A stretch of 44,189 bases of DNA from Prochlorococcus marinus str. MIT 9401. GTDB taxonomy: Bacteria > Cyanobacteriota > Cyanobacteriia > PCC-6307 > Cyanobiaceae. A program made the translations under genes and the position numbers. Within the stretch, counting starts at the first letter, position 1. Every line of letters begins with the position of its first letter. Positions 17,216 through 25,999 of this stretch are shown piece by piece. The DNA lies in the NCBI RefSeq assembly GCF_000760095.1, contig NZ_JNAR01000012.1:1-44189 (forward strand), written 5' to 3'. Below the pieces are notes generated by a model, which searched no databases, was not told the DNA's origin, and saw only the letters and a list, made by a program, of their open reading frames with translations.

Positions 17216-18076
17216 CTAATTAATACGTCTAGTAAAAATCTTTTTTGATTGTACGGTATAAAAAATACATAATAAAAGTAATATTAAAATTGCACTAAAG
17301 CTTCCGATTGGGTTTGGAATATTTTGTGTAAAAGGCCCTGCTAAAAAAGAAGGTGTATTTTCTTTGAATTCTATTAATCCGTTATTTAATAAAAACCAAA
17401 TACCCACTAGTCCTCCATGAATTCCTATGCAATTCCATAAAGAACCTTTATCTCTAATTTTTACTAATGATAGAAATATCCCAAGTAAAATAAATCCCAA
17501 TCGTAATCCTACTATGTTCCAAAAGAGCTCATTTGATAAATTATGAACAAGGCTAAAAATTATAGCTTGTAAAGCTATTGATATTTTTGTACCATATTCA
17601 AATTTTAATTCTTCTAGTAACCAGCCTCTAAAAATTATTTCCTCTGCGAATCCAACACCTAATCCCAGTAAAATAGAATTTAAAAATATTATTGGAGAGA
17701 ATTCACCTATCCAAGAAATATAATTTTTTTGCAATAGTGGTACCAGAATTAGAATTATTAAAACTAAAGCAAATAAAATACCTTGAGAAAAATGGAAAAA
17801 GTTTTTCAAGAATTTGTCTTTTGTTATCCCAAGAATTATCCAAGCACTTGATTTATTTCGTTTGATATGAAACCAATATGGGAGTAAAAAGATAAAAAGT
17901 AAGAAAGTAATAATAGTACCAATTAAGGATAAATTATCTTTTTCAAAATTAAACAATAAAAGTGGCTGCGATAAAGCCCAGCCAATACCATAAAGAATAG
18001 GAATAAAAAATATAGTGGATAAAAATCTTGGTCTTAAAAGAAAAAAACTTCTAATTAGTATCATTAAATTTTTCAT
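17216..18076 (-). CDS. CPBP-family intramembrane protease (Abi/CAAX type)
   Basis: About eight transmembrane helices. The catalytic signature EExxxR is at Glu145-Glu146 and Arg150 (GFAEEIIFRGWLLEEL). A second motif has His178 (FSLVHNLSNELFW), and a third histidine sits in IGIHGGLVGIWF. Together these define the CPBP (Rce1-like) glutamic proteases. In cyanobacteria their substrates are mostly unknown; other members act in CAAX processing or bacteriocin immunity. No bacteriocin gene is adjacent. The 65-residue gene upstream on the same strand may be cotranscribed. Confidence 0.88.
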   Translation of the reverse strand: MKNLMILIRSFFLLRPRFLSTIFFIPILYGIGWALSQPLLLFNFEKDNLSLIGTIITFLLFIFLLPYWFHIKRNKSSAWIILGITKDKFLKNFFHFSQGILFALVLIILILVPLLQKNYISWIGEFSPIIFLNSILLGLGVGFAEEIIFRGWLLEELKFEYGTKISIALQAIIFSLVHNLSNELFWNIVGLRLGFILLGIFLSLVKIRDKGSLWNCIGIHGGLVGIWFLLNNGLIEFKENTPSFLAGPFTQNIPNPIGSFSAILILLLLCIFYTVQSKKIFTRRIN

Positions 18077-18093
18077 TTTAGTTTGTATATTAA

Positions 18094-18291
18094 TTAATCC
18101 CAGCCTTTGCCTTTTATTATTCTAACTACTTGTTCAAAAAGTTTTAGCTTTTTCTTTTTACTATAATTTATGTTTTTTGAAAGATTAGATAAATCTTTAT
18201 AAAATTGCCGAGTTATTTTATCTTCTTTATCACTAGGCCATAGTAAGTCTGAGCCCTCTTCATATTCTTCTTTATATCTTTCTTTATTCAA
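18094..18291 (-). CDS. Small charged hypothetical protein (65 aa)
   Basis: Soluble, begins MNKERYKEEYEEGSDLLWPS and ends with a basic helix (KKKKLKLFEQVVRIIKGKGWD). It starts upstream of the CPBP protease gene with a 17-base gap and is probably in the same mRNA. No family recognised. Confidence 0.6.
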   Translation of the reverse strand: MNKERYKEEYEEGSDLLWPSDKEDKITRQFYKDLSNLSKNINYSKKKKLKLFEQVVRIIKGKGWD

Positions 18292-18380
18292 ATTTTTTTT
18301 ATATCGTAATAATTTAAATTTTACTTATTGCAAATGCTTAAAAGTGATGTTTATTAAATTTGTGTATTTATTTAAAGTTT

Positions 18381-18470
18381 ATGCTGATTAATCTTTCAAC
18401 TTTAGTTTTTACATTATTATCTCCATTGCTTATTTTTGCAGTAATAGTATCGGTTTACTTATTTCATTAG
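18381..18470 (+). CDS. Single-helix membrane micro-protein (29 aa)
   Basis: The product begins MLINLSTLVFTLLSPLLIFA and ends VIVSVYLFH; nearly the whole chain is one helix, in the style of tiny photosynthetic membrane subunits (PetN, PsbM class). I cannot equate it with a named one. ATG start, clean stop. Confidence 0.5.
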   Translation: MLINLSTLVFTLLSPLLIFAVIVSVYLFH

Positions 18471-18498
18471 GAAGTATTTACAAATAAACTTAATTAAT

Positions 18499-18594
18499 TT
18501 AAGGGTGTATTATGCCTACTTTTTCTAATGCAAATGATAAAACTGCAATTACAGCCATTAGTGTTAATATTTTGTTCTTTTTGATGAAATCCAT
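18499..18594 (-). CDS. Single-helix membrane micro-protein (31 aa)
   Basis: The product begins MDFIKKNKILTLMAVIAVLS with a basic head and one helix, ending FALEKVGIIHP. It lies tail to tail with the 29-codon gene at 18381. Unknown function. Confidence 0.45.
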   Translation of the reverse strand: MDFIKKNKILTLMAVIAVLSFALEKVGIIHP

Positions 18595-18668
18595 AATGCA
18601 TATTAATAATCTTTTTATTAAATTCTTATATAAAATAATAAATAATTAAAACTATTATAACAATTACA

Positions 18669-18809
18669 ATGGAACCCATATACATAGGAGATTTAGTTCC
18701 CTCAATAGCTTCTTATAAAAAGATAATTGAAAAATATGATAAAGGTATAAAAGAAAGGGAATTTTATGAAGAACCTATTGGAGGAGATTTTAATTATCCT
18801 GATTGGTAA
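18669..18809 (+). CDS. Small soluble protein (46 aa)
   Basis: Begins MEPIYIGDLVPSIASYKKII, acidic and tyrosine-rich, ending GGDFNYPDW. Its stop is two bases before the ATG of the next gene, which suggests translational coupling. No family recognised; the composition is clearly protein-like. Confidence 0.6.
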   Translation: MEPIYIGDLVPSIASYKKIIEKYDKGIKEREFYEEPIGGDFNYPDW

Positions 18810-18811
18810 AT

Positions 18812-18994
18812 ATGCTTACTACAAAAATAACTTTTGCCTTGGCAGATTGGATTAGAGAGTGGCGGAAGTGCCGGGATAAGAATCCTTCTATTGATGAGTG
18901 TGTAAAATTTGTTCAGTGGAAATTAGAAGACTATAAACTTTCTGATAGTGATAAAAGAATAATTGAATCTATTTTGCTCTATGAATCTGAATAA
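18812..18994 (+). CDS. Small helical protein (60 aa)
   Basis: Starts at the ATG two bases after the previous stop, giving MLTTKITFALADWIREWRKC; a TTG nine bases earlier would overlap that gene. It is rich in tryptophan and charged residues and is probably a compact helical bundle. Coupled with the 46-codon gene. Function unknown. Confidence 0.6.
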   Translation: MLTTKITFALADWIREWRKCRDKNPSIDECVKFVQWKLEDYKLSDSDKRIIESILLYESE

Positions 18995-19125
18995 ATAGGG
19001 GATTATAGACTTTAATTTTATATTTATCTATAAAAAACAAAGGATCATTAAAATCCTCTTACAAATTAGGAAAAAAGTAAATCAGCATATTTACGGATTT
19101 ACTGAAAATATAAAAAGGAGTAATT

Positions 19126-19429
19126 TATAAATGTTGAGTTCGGAGGCAATCTAAATGATTGATAGTCCGCCTGAAATTTAGCAAATTCCAAAATATAGGA
19201 AGTGTATTCCTGAGAATGGGATTATTCGAAAATTAAAGTTCAATCAATTAGTCTGATAAGACTTCGCTTTATAATTACTAGCGATAATAGGGACTGAAAT
19301 TATCGAGAGAAATCCCCGAATTCACGTATTCTAAGTTTATGAGTAAATAGACTTTAAAATATGTAATTTTATATCCTGTAAGAAGGAAATCAAATATTAA
19401 AAAGGACTGTACAAGCAGTCCTTTTTTTT
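19126..19429 (+). ncRNA. Candidate structured non-coding RNA ending in a terminator
   Basis: The 505 bases between 18995 and 19499 hold no convincing gene, but 19126-19429 has local GC above the spacer average and several perfect hairpins. These are AGGAA/TTCCT (19197-19211), AGTCT/AGACT with a GATA tetraloop (19250-19263), and CGATAAT/ATTATCG (19282-19305). It ends in a strong terminator at 19399-19429. I looked for signatures of RNase P RNA, tmRNA and SRP RNA and saw none. It could be a stand-alone RNA or a long leader with attenuator for the peptidase gene at 19500. The 5' end is a guess. Confidence 0.5.
19399..19429 (+). terminator. Rho-independent terminator 71 bases upstream of pip
   Basis: An 11-bp perfect stem (AAAAAGGACTG with CAGTCCTTTTT) has a 6-base loop and eight T residues. 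It probably ends the candidate RNA at 19126, and would be an attenuator if that RNA is the leader of the next gene. Confidence 0.9.
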
Positions 19430-19499
19430 AACAAATTTCTTCTAAACTAGACTCCTTTTTGGATATTATGGACTAATAAAGTGATTAAAAATATTTAAA

Positions 19500-20450
19500 A
19501 TGAAAGATCAAGTCTTGTTTCCAAAAATAGAAGTACGTGAAAAGGGTTTTTTACAAGTAAGTGATATTCATACTATTTATTGGGAAAGATCTGGTAATCC
19601 AAATGGCAAAAAAATTCTTGTTATTCATGGAGGTCCAGGAGGAGGAAGTCAACCAAGATATAGAAGATACTTTGACCCAGATAAATTCGATATTATTCAA
19701 TTTGACCAAAGAGGGTGCGGTTCTTCAACTCCTTTCTCCGAATTAAAAGAAAATACGACCAATCATTTAGTTGATGATATTGAGAAATTAAGGATTCTTT
19801 TAAAAATAGATACTTGGCATTTGTTTGGTGGATCTTGGGGCTCAACACTTTCACTTATATATGCGATTAAAAATCCCTCTAGAGTTATCAGCTTAACTTT
19901 GCGAGGAATATTTTTATGTAGAAAGTTTGAATTGTTATGGTTCTATCAATATGGTGCAAGTGAGATATTCCCCGATGAATTTGAAGAATATATTTCTGTA
20001 ATACCAAAAGAAGAAAGAAATGATTTAATAAGTTCTTTTTATAAATATCTAACATCTTCAGATGCGAATCTGAGATCAAAAGCAGCAGCAGCTTGGACAA
20101 AATGGGAACTCTCAACAAGTCATTTAATAAATAAAAAATTTGATTTTGATAAGTCTGAAGTAAATTCTTTTTCAGATGCCTTTGCAAGGATCGAGTGTCA
20201 TTATTTTATTAATAATATTTTCTTAGAAGATGATTTTATTTTGAAAAATATAAATACAATAGAGTCGATTCCAACAAAAATAATTCAAGGGAGGTATGAC
20301 GTTGTATGTCCTGTTAGGAGTGCTTGGGATCTAAATAAGAAATTAAAGAATTCTGAATTAATTATTGTTAATGATGCTGGTCATTCGATGAGTGAAAAAG
20401 GTATAAGTATCGAATTAATAAAAGCTGTAAAAGGAATTCAAAATCTCTAA
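19500..20450 (+). CDS. pip: Proline iminopeptidase (alpha/beta hydrolase, family S33)
   Basis: Cleaves N-terminal proline from peptides. The oxyanion-hole motif HGGPGGGS is at 43-50, the nucleophile Ser112 is in GGSWGS, the acid is Asp267 in GRYDVVCP and the base is His295 in DAGHSMSEKG. The DQRGCGSS segment and the 316-residue length are typical of bacterial Pip. It is cytosolic and a single gene. The upstream terminator leaves only 70 bases for a private promoter. Confidence 0.93.
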   Translation: MKDQVLFPKIEVREKGFLQVSDIHTIYWERSGNPNGKKILVIHGGPGGGSQPRYRRYFDPDKFDIIQFDQRGCGSSTPFSELKENTTNHLVDDIEKLRILLKIDTWHLFGGSWGSTLSLIYAIKNPSRVISLTLRGIFLCRKFELLWFYQYGASEIFPDEFEEYISVIPKEERNDLISSFYKYLTSSDANLRSKAAAAWTKWELSTSHLINKKFDFDKSEVNSFSDAFARIECHYFINNIFLEDDFILKNINTIESIPTKIIQGRYDVVCPVRSAWDLNKKLKNSELIIVNDAGHSMSEKGISIELIKAVKGIQNL

Positions 20451-20473
20451 AAGAGAGAATATCCCTCTAAAAA

Positions 20474-20647
20474 TTAAAGGCCATTATCTTCAATATTTTG
20501 TGCAATACTCCTAAGAAGTTCTACGATATCAGAATCTTCGCATTTGGTATCTTCTTTGAGCAGAATGCACTCGTCTCTAATACTTACATTAGTACTCCAC
20601 CATATACCTGAACTATTGGTATCATCCCACTCAAATCTATTTGACAT
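20474..20647 (-). CDS. Small acidic hypothetical protein (57 aa)
   Basis: Begins MSNRFEWDDTNSSGIWWSTN and is acidic, with two cysteines (DECILL and TKCEDS). Its ATG overlaps the stop of the 85-residue gene by one base (TAATG), so the pair is translationally coupled. No family recognised. Confidence 0.6.
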   Translation of the reverse strand: MSNRFEWDDTNSSGIWWSTNVSIRDECILLKEDTKCEDSDIVELLRSIAQNIEDNGL

Positions 20648-20904
20648 TACTTATTAATACTGATTTCGACCTCTTCATTGACTTTAGTTGAATCTTTTAA
20701 TTCTTCTTTAGGTTCTTCTGGCCAGGCAACATCAAATCTTGCAATTTCTTCTGTAGCAAAACCTTCAGGATGACGAGTACAAATTTTCTTTCTCCTTACG
20801 AAAATATGATCAACTCTTTTTTCTTCATCTGGAGTAACTATCCTTTCTAGTTCTATTACTTCTGTAAAAGGAGTTGACTTTAGCTCTTTAGTAGGTTTTG
20901 GCAT
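20647..20904 (-). CDS. Conserved picocyanobacterial hypothetical protein (85 aa)
   Basis: Soluble; begins MPKPTKELKSTPFTEVIELE, with a basic middle (HIFVRRKKICTRHPEGF) and an acidic tail (WPEEPKEELKDSTKVNEEVE). First gene of a two-gene unit with the 57-codon gene. Function unknown. Confidence 0.7.
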   Translation of the reverse strand: MPKPTKELKSTPFTEVIELERIVTPDEEKRVDHIFVRRKKICTRHPEGFATEEIARFDVAWPEEPKEELKDSTKVNEEVEISINK

Positions 20905-21043
20905 GTTCTTATCTGGTTAAATCTACCTTAAAGCTTAGATAACTAGACTGTGGATTTTTTAAATGGTTTTACCAAAATTATTACCTGAATATTTAATTAT
21001 GAAGGATTTAATCATAGATGAATAATAAAATAATCAATTAAAT

Positions 21044-22537
21044 TTATATCCCTAAATTTAATTCATATTGGATTTGTTTGTTGTGATTACTTTTTTTAGA
21101 TCTTTTATTGATTACTGTTTTTTTCCTTGAGCCATGCTTTAAATATATTTTTTTTGATATATCCCAGTAGCCTTTTTTTTGTGTGATTTCTTGAATTTTT
21201 TCCCTAGCTTCTCTAGATGTTTTAGAAATATCAACTATTGGTTTAATGTATTCTAATTTTGAGTATTCTTCATTATTAAATTTGCTTAGTAACCAAGGCT
21301 CATGAATAAAAGTATCAGTTACTTTTTTTAATTCTGGGACCCATTTTTTTATAAATCTACCCTTGGGGTCGTGATCTTTTCCCTGCTTGATAGGATTGTA
21401 AATTCTATTGGTATTTATAGATGTTGTTCCAGACTGCATTTGACATTGATTCCAATGTATTCCAGGCTCATAATCTATAAACTTTTTTGCTAATTCTGAT
21501 CCTGAATCTTGCCAAGGTAACCACAAATTATAACTTGCAAAAGACATGAGCATTGCGCGCATTCTAAAGTTAATCCATCCATTAAAGTTTAATGAACGCA
21601 TACAAGCATCTATAAAAGGAAAACCAGTATTTCCTTGACTCCATAAAACAAGTAATTCAGTTTTACTAGTTCTAATATTTTGAAAATAAGGGTGGAAATC
21701 TTGGAATTCTAATTCTGGTTCGCTTTCAAGTTTCTGAATAAAATGACAATGCCAAGTTAATCTACTCTTCAACATTCTTGAATTATTATTTTTATGTAAA
21801 TTTGCTTGATAAAAAATCTCTTTCAATGAAAGACATCCCCAACTAATATAAGGAGATAATCTTGAGCAGCTATCAAAAGATTTTTCTGGGCTTGAAATAT
21901 CTTTTGAATATGAATTTAATTTTTCTTTAAAAAAATATCTCATCCTTTCAAGGCCTTTTTTTCTTCCTCCTTTTAATCTTCCTTTACATTCGTCTGTTTT
22001 AAAAGAAAATATTTTTTCGTCGGGTATTGCCCCAGCATCAAAATCTATTGGATTAATTTTTAATGGTCCTTTAATTAATCTCCTGGATGTATTTTTTGCC
22101 CATTTCTTTGACCAGTCATCCCTATTTATATTTCCTCTAAATACAGAAAACTGCAAATATTCTTTCCAAATTATTTTTTTATTTGAAGCCCATAATTTTA
22201 CTTCTTGATCTCTTTTATAAGTAAGCCAATCTCCAGTTTCTTGATGGCTATATATACCCACTATATTAAAACTGGAACTAATTTCTTCAAAGATTTCAAT
22301 TACATTTCCTGTTCTTATTACTAGTGGTTGACCTTTTTCTTTAAGTGAATTTCTTAAATCTAATACACTTTCCTTACAAAATTGCCATTGCCTTCTTGAA
22401 TGAGTTTTTTGATTCCATAACTCAATTTCAAATATATATATTGGTATGATGTCATAATTTTTTAAAGATTCATAAAGTGCTTCATTATCATCTATTCTTA
22501 GATCCTTTTTGAACCATAAAATATTTATATCCTTCAT
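21044..22537 (-). CDS. DNA photolyase / cryptochrome family flavoprotein
   Basis: The N-terminal alpha/beta domain opens with ILWFKKDLRIDDNEAL, the usual photolyase start. The C-terminal FAD domain contains GNTGFPFIDACMRSL, then GWINFRMRAMLMSFASYNL and GIHWNQCQMQSGTTSINTNR. The length is 497 residues with a basic C-terminal tail (GSRKKTVINKRSKKSNHNK). It should either repair cyclobutane pyrimidine dimers or act as a blue-light receptor; the tail and the WNQ segment fit the cryptochrome-like branch, but sequence alone does not decide. No other repair gene is next to it. Confidence 0.9.
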   Translation of the reverse strand: MKDINILWFKKDLRIDDNEALYESLKNYDIIPIYIFEIELWNQKTHSRRQWQFCKESVLDLRNSLKEKGQPLVIRTGNVIEIFEEISSSFNIVGIYSHQETGDWLTYKRDQEVKLWASNKKIIWKEYLQFSVFRGNINRDDWSKKWAKNTSRRLIKGPLKINPIDFDAGAIPDEKIFSFKTDECKGRLKGGRKKGLERMRYFFKEKLNSYSKDISSPEKSFDSCSRLSPYISWGCLSLKEIFYQANLHKNNNSRMLKSRLTWHCHFIQKLESEPELEFQDFHPYFQNIRTSKTELLVLWSQGNTGFPFIDACMRSLNFNGWINFRMRAMLMSFASYNLWLPWQDSGSELAKKFIDYEPGIHWNQCQMQSGTTSINTNRIYNPIKQGKDHDPKGRFIKKWVPELKKVTDTFIHEPWLLSKFNNEEYSKLEYIKPIVDISKTSREAREKIQEITQKKGYWDISKKIYLKHGSRKKTVINKRSKKSNHNKQIQYELNLGI

Positions 22538-22597
22538 TAACTTTTTGTTTAATACTAAAAAACAAAATTTTAATTTGTATATGAATTTATTAAATAA

Positions 22598-22981
22598 CTA
22601 ATTATTTTCAAATAATTTCAGAAAATCTTTATTTTTCATTTCAGAAAAACTTTTATCTTTAATTGAAATTATAACTTTTGAATAATATCTATATTTAGCT
22701 TGATAATTACACATTAATAAGATAATCCTCCAATTTTTTAAATAAAATCTTCTTATTAATTCATCAAACTTTTTTTTATCAGTTTTCTCTAGTTGCTTTT
22801 TATTAGATAAATATTTTTTTTCAATCCATTCAAATATATCTTTCATTTTTCCATTAATTTTTCCATTTTTTATCCATTTATTTATGTATAGTTCATCTCC
22901 CTCTTCTAATACAAAGCACTTTTCAGGCGCAGGAAGAGAATAATTGTGGAATTTTTCTACAAAATTGTCAATTAATTTCAT
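22598..22981 (-). CDS. Basic hypothetical protein (127 aa)
   Basis: Lysine-rich and soluble, with tryptophan- and tyrosine-rich helices (KWIKNGKINGKMKDIFEWIE). It begins inside the last codons of the DUF2834 gene (14-base overlap) and precedes the photolyase gene on the same strand. No family recognised. Confidence 0.6.
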   Translation of the reverse strand: MKLIDNFVEKFHNYSLPAPEKCFVLEEGDELYINKWIKNGKINGKMKDIFEWIEKKYLSNKKQLEKTDKKKFDELIRRFYLKNWRIILLMCNYQAKYRYYSKVIISIKDKSFSEMKNKDFLKLFENN

Positions 22982-23339
22982 TTAGTTCTTTATTAGTTTT
23001 TAGTTCACGAATAAACATAAATGCCCCAAATGAAAAAGCAAGCGAAATTATAAATGTTAGCGGGAAATAAATACCCCAAAAACGTAATTTTAGTCTCCTA
23101 CCTTCAGCAGCATAAAAAACAAAAATAGCTATTAGAAGAACCGCTGTATCAGCGGATATAAATCCAGATGTAGGTGTTATCCATGCATCATCAAAAAAGG
23201 CGTTTCCTATATCTATCATGGAACCTTGAATGTTTCCATTTCTTACCAAATTAATAAACTGATTAATAAAATAAAATGGCCATATAATTCCTGCTAAAGC
23301 AGTAGTTCCGTAAATGGCAAGTCTGATCTTAGACCACAT
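22968..23339 (-). CDS. DUF2834 family membrane protein (123 aa)
   Basis: I start at the ATG at 23339 (MWSKIRLAIYGTTALAGIIW); the frame is open to 23480 but the extra part is not typical. Three transmembrane helices are visible, with conserved features WPFYFINQF, then FFDDAWITPTSGFISADTAV, then YAAEGRRLKLRFWGIYF, as in DUF2834. Function unknown. It overlaps the next gene, so translation is coupled. Confidence 0.8.
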   Translation of the reverse strand: MWSKIRLAIYGTTALAGIIWPFYFINQFINLVRNGNIQGSMIDIGNAFFDDAWITPTSGFISADTAVLLIAIFVFYAAEGRRLKLRFWGIYFPLTFIISLAFSFGAFMFIRELKTNKELNEIN

Positions 23340-23602
23340 AGTTTTTAATATATATATAGCTAGGATTGACGTCATTTTGATGTATAAAATAATATCAATT
23401 TTTAAGAAAAATTTAATTAATACATATTTAGTAAAACTAATGCATTTATTTTGAAATATTTGATATTCATAAGAATTCAAAATAATGCATTATTTATGTG
23501 CAAATTTAATCTGTTGTTGATTATTATTATATGCTTTTGGGTTTAATTAATCACATCTTGATTTTTCCTAATCAGCTATAAATAATTAAAGATCAAATTA
23601 CT

Positions 23603-23719
23603 ATGACTCAATATCTTTATGTTGACTTTATTTTAAGTTTTCTTGGGGTTTGTTTATATATTTTAGGTTTAAAAAAAGTTTTATTTAATGACCCCAAAAA
23701 ATTATCAGGATTAAAATAA
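23603..23719 (+). CDS. Single-helix membrane micro-protein (38 aa)
   Basis: Begins MTQYLYVDFILSFLGVCLYI and ends LGLKKVLFNDPKKLSGLK. One helix at about 5-22, then a basic tail. Lies in the gap between the DUF2834 gene and tenA. Unknown function. Confidence 0.5.
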   Translation: MTQYLYVDFILSFLGVCLYILGLKKVLFNDPKKLSGLK

Positions 23720-23940
23720 ATTGATAAAAAATAATGCCGCTTGATATTGGAATTTAATAAATTTCAATTCTTGAGGATTAATACCAGATAAAATTCCCTA
23801 TGATTCTAAAGTTATTTTATTGTGAAGTAAAATGGGAAATTTTATGAAAAACTCTTTTAATTTGACTAATTTTAGAATAAATAATTTCTTAGGTATTAAA
23901 TTTAAGAAAGGAAGATTTTTTAACTTTTCAAGAAATATCT

Positions 23941-24564
23941 ATGTCAATTACAAAACAACTTTGGGAGGATAATTATGAGATTGCTTTACTAAGTTTAAAT
24001 ACAAAATTTGTTCAAGGTTTAAAGAATGGAAGTCTCCCTAAAAATATATTTCAAGAATATTTAGCTCAAGATTATTTCTTTTTAGAAACTTTTGCTAAAG
24101 CTTATGGTCTTGCTGTTTCCAAATCAAAAGATAAGTACTCAATAAGGAAGTTAAGTGAACTTTTAATGGGCGTTTCAGAGGAGTTAATACTTCATGAAAA
24201 GTATGCAAAAGAATGGGATATTGATTTGTCTAATAACTATATAAAAAAAGCCACTAAAAATTATACAGATTTTCTTGATGATACTTCCAAAAGACTTAGC
24301 TCCGTTGAAATAATGTTTGCAATGACTCCATGTATGCGACTTTATTCTTGGATAGGAAAAAGTTTGTATGAGGAGGATTTTGACATGAAATATAAAGAAT
24401 GGATAATTACTTATTCTGATGAGAGCTTTGAAAAGCTAGTAGATTCACTTGAAAATCTTATTGAGACTAATAAAGAAACATATGATATTTATCAGGCCAA
24501 ATATTTATACAGGAGAGCTATGGAATTGGAGTTAGATTTTTTTAATGAATATTCAGATTTCTGA
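23941..24564 (+). CDS. tenA: Aminopyrimidine aminohydrolase TenA (thiaminase II)
   Basis: TenA hydrolyses aminomethyl-pyrimidine, a thiamin breakdown product, to HMP for salvage. Conserved features are Asp44 (LAQDYFFLETF), Cys131 in MTPCMRLY, which matches the catalytic cysteine of the Cys-type TenA, and Glu near the C-terminus (AMELELDFFNEY). The length of 207 residues is close to the usual 220-230. The thiD gene follows after 49 bases, so HMP made by TenA would be phosphorylated next. No TPP riboswitch pattern was seen upstream. Confidence 0.93.
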   Translation: MSITKQLWEDNYEIALLSLNTKFVQGLKNGSLPKNIFQEYLAQDYFFLETFAKAYGLAVSKSKDKYSIRKLSELLMGVSEELILHEKYAKEWDIDLSNNYIKKATKNYTDFLDDTSKRLSSVEIMFAMTPCMRLYSWIGKSLYEEDFDMKYKEWIITYSDESFEKLVDSLENLIETNKETYDIYQAKYLYRRAMELELDFFNEYSDF

Positions 24565-24613
24565 TTTAAATTAAAATTTACTTATAGTACTTTTAAAAAC
24601 GGGTTAATAAATT

Positions 24614-25393
24614 ATGTATTCTAAAATTGCACTTTCAATAGGCGGTAGTGACTCTGGGGGTGGAGCAGGCATACAGGCTGACTTGAGAACTTTCATGGCC
24701 CTTAAAGTACATGGATGTTCTGTTATTACATGTATTACCGCACAAAATAGTATAGAGGTTACATGCGTTCAACCAGTAGAGAAGAATACTTTATTAAATC
24801 AGTTAGATACTTTATTTGCTGATTTTGGAATTGATGCCTTAAAAACTGGAATGTTATTAAATGAAAGGATAATTAATGATACTGCTACAAAATTAAATAC
24901 ATACAAAATAACCAAAATTATTGACCCAGTAATGGTTACAAGAACTGGTTCTAAATTACTGGAAGATTCTGCTATTAATGCTTATAAAAAACTCTTATTA
25001 CCAATTGCTGATTTGGTAACTCCAAATATTTATGAAGCAAATCTACTTTCTGGTTTAGAAATAGGGAGTAAAGAAGATATCGAAAATTCAGCAAGAAAAA
25101 TTATTGGTCTTGGAGCTAAAGCGGTACTTGTAAAAGGTGGCGGTTTAAAAGATATGAAAGGGAAAGATTTTTTCCTTGACTTAAATGGTAGAAAAGAGTG
25201 GCTATTTAATAATTTTATAAATACTAAAAATACCCACGGTAGCGGCTGTACTTTGAGTGCTGCTATTTGTGGTTACAAGGCTTTAGGTTTTGATCTATTT
25301 GATTCCATACAAAAAGCGAAATTGTTTGTTGAGAAATCTTTAGACAATTCTTATAAAATAGGCTCTGGCCCTGGTCCCCTAGGCCATCATTAA
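24614..25393 (+). CDS. thiD: Hydroxymethylpyrimidine / HMP-phosphate kinase
   Basis: Phosphorylates HMP twice to HMP-PP for thiamin synthesis. The substrate loop GGSDSGGGAGIQADLRTF is at the N-terminus, and the anion hole with the catalytic cysteine is THGSGCTLSAA near residues 213-223. The ribokinase-fold length of 259 residues is normal, with no fused ThiE. Lies downstream of tenA in the same direction, forming a salvage pair. Confidence 0.95.
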   Translation: MYSKIALSIGGSDSGGGAGIQADLRTFMALKVHGCSVITCITAQNSIEVTCVQPVEKNTLLNQLDTLFADFGIDALKTGMLLNERIINDTATKLNTYKITKIIDPVMVTRTGSKLLEDSAINAYKKLLLPIADLVTPNIYEANLLSGLEIGSKEDIENSARKIIGLGAKAVLVKGGGLKDMKGKDFFLDLNGRKEWLFNNFINTKNTHGSGCTLSAAICGYKALGFDLFDSIQKAKLFVEKSLDNSYKIGSGPGPLGHH

Positions 25394-25411
25394 TTATTTA
25401 TAGAAGTGGAG

Positions 25412-25597
25412 TTAGAACCACCATTTTCTGTAGGGCTTTTTTAAAAATAAGATTTCTTCACTCTCCCATCCTCCCTCCAACCACTCAAGATGCTCAAGTA
25501 ATAAAGACTCACTTTCCCTTTTGCTTAGTTGCCCAATTCTACTAGCAATACCATCGAACCTTACTTTCATCAATTCCTCAATCTTGATGTTATTCAT
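25412..25597 (-). CDS. Conserved small hypothetical protein (61 aa)
   Basis: Begins MNNIKIEELMKVRFDGIASR and contains ESESLLLEHLEWLEGGW, helical and acidic, ending in RKWWF. It converges on thiD. The coherent helical composition supports real coding. Function unknown. Confidence 0.6.
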   Translation of the reverse strand: MNNIKIEELMKVRFDGIASRIGQLSKRESESLLLEHLEWLEGGWESEEILFLKKPYRKWWF

Positions 25598-25779
25598 AGG
25601 TTAAATAATAAATTTTTTCTACTCTTACTTGTATACATTTTCTTGTCAACGATTTAATTTTATTTGTTTACTAGCAGTTTTTAAATATGTATTAAATACA
25701 ACTTTTTAAAATAGATAGTAATTAAGACTTATTCACATAGATTTAATTAAAGACTAATTTATATAAAAATACTTTAACT

Positions 25780-25923
25780 ATGAATAAAGAAGAAACATCA
25801 AATCAAAAAACTATTTTAAATGTAGGCTATTGTGAAACGACCTCTGAATGGCTCAATAGAATCATTACTGAACTGGCAGATGAAAATAAAAATTTCGTAG
25901 ATTTGTCAGTTATTTGTGCTTAA
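25780..25923 (+). CDS. Small hypothetical protein (47 aa)
   Basis: Begins MNKEETSNQKTILNVGYCET and continues with a helical acidic part (SEWLNRIITELADENKNF), ending LSVICA. Soluble, with two cysteines. No family recognised. Confidence 0.5.
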   Translation: MNKEETSNQKTILNVGYCETTSEWLNRIITELADENKNFVDLSVICA

Positions 25924-25999
25924 TTTTTAGAAAATATATTTTTATTTATTTTCAGGAAGCTTTTTACTATAAGAGAAATTTAAAAGATATTTTTGTGAC

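Noticed and set aside
19126-19429. Idea that this is tmRNA, RNase P RNA or SRP RNA
   Set aside because: No GAGGAAAGTC-type core, no tag reading frame with a C-terminal AA, no terminal CCA and no SRP loop signature could be found.
23832-23972. 46-codon frame running into the start of tenA
   Set aside because: It overlaps tenA out of frame and has the lysine/asparagine/phenylalanine composition of translated spacer.
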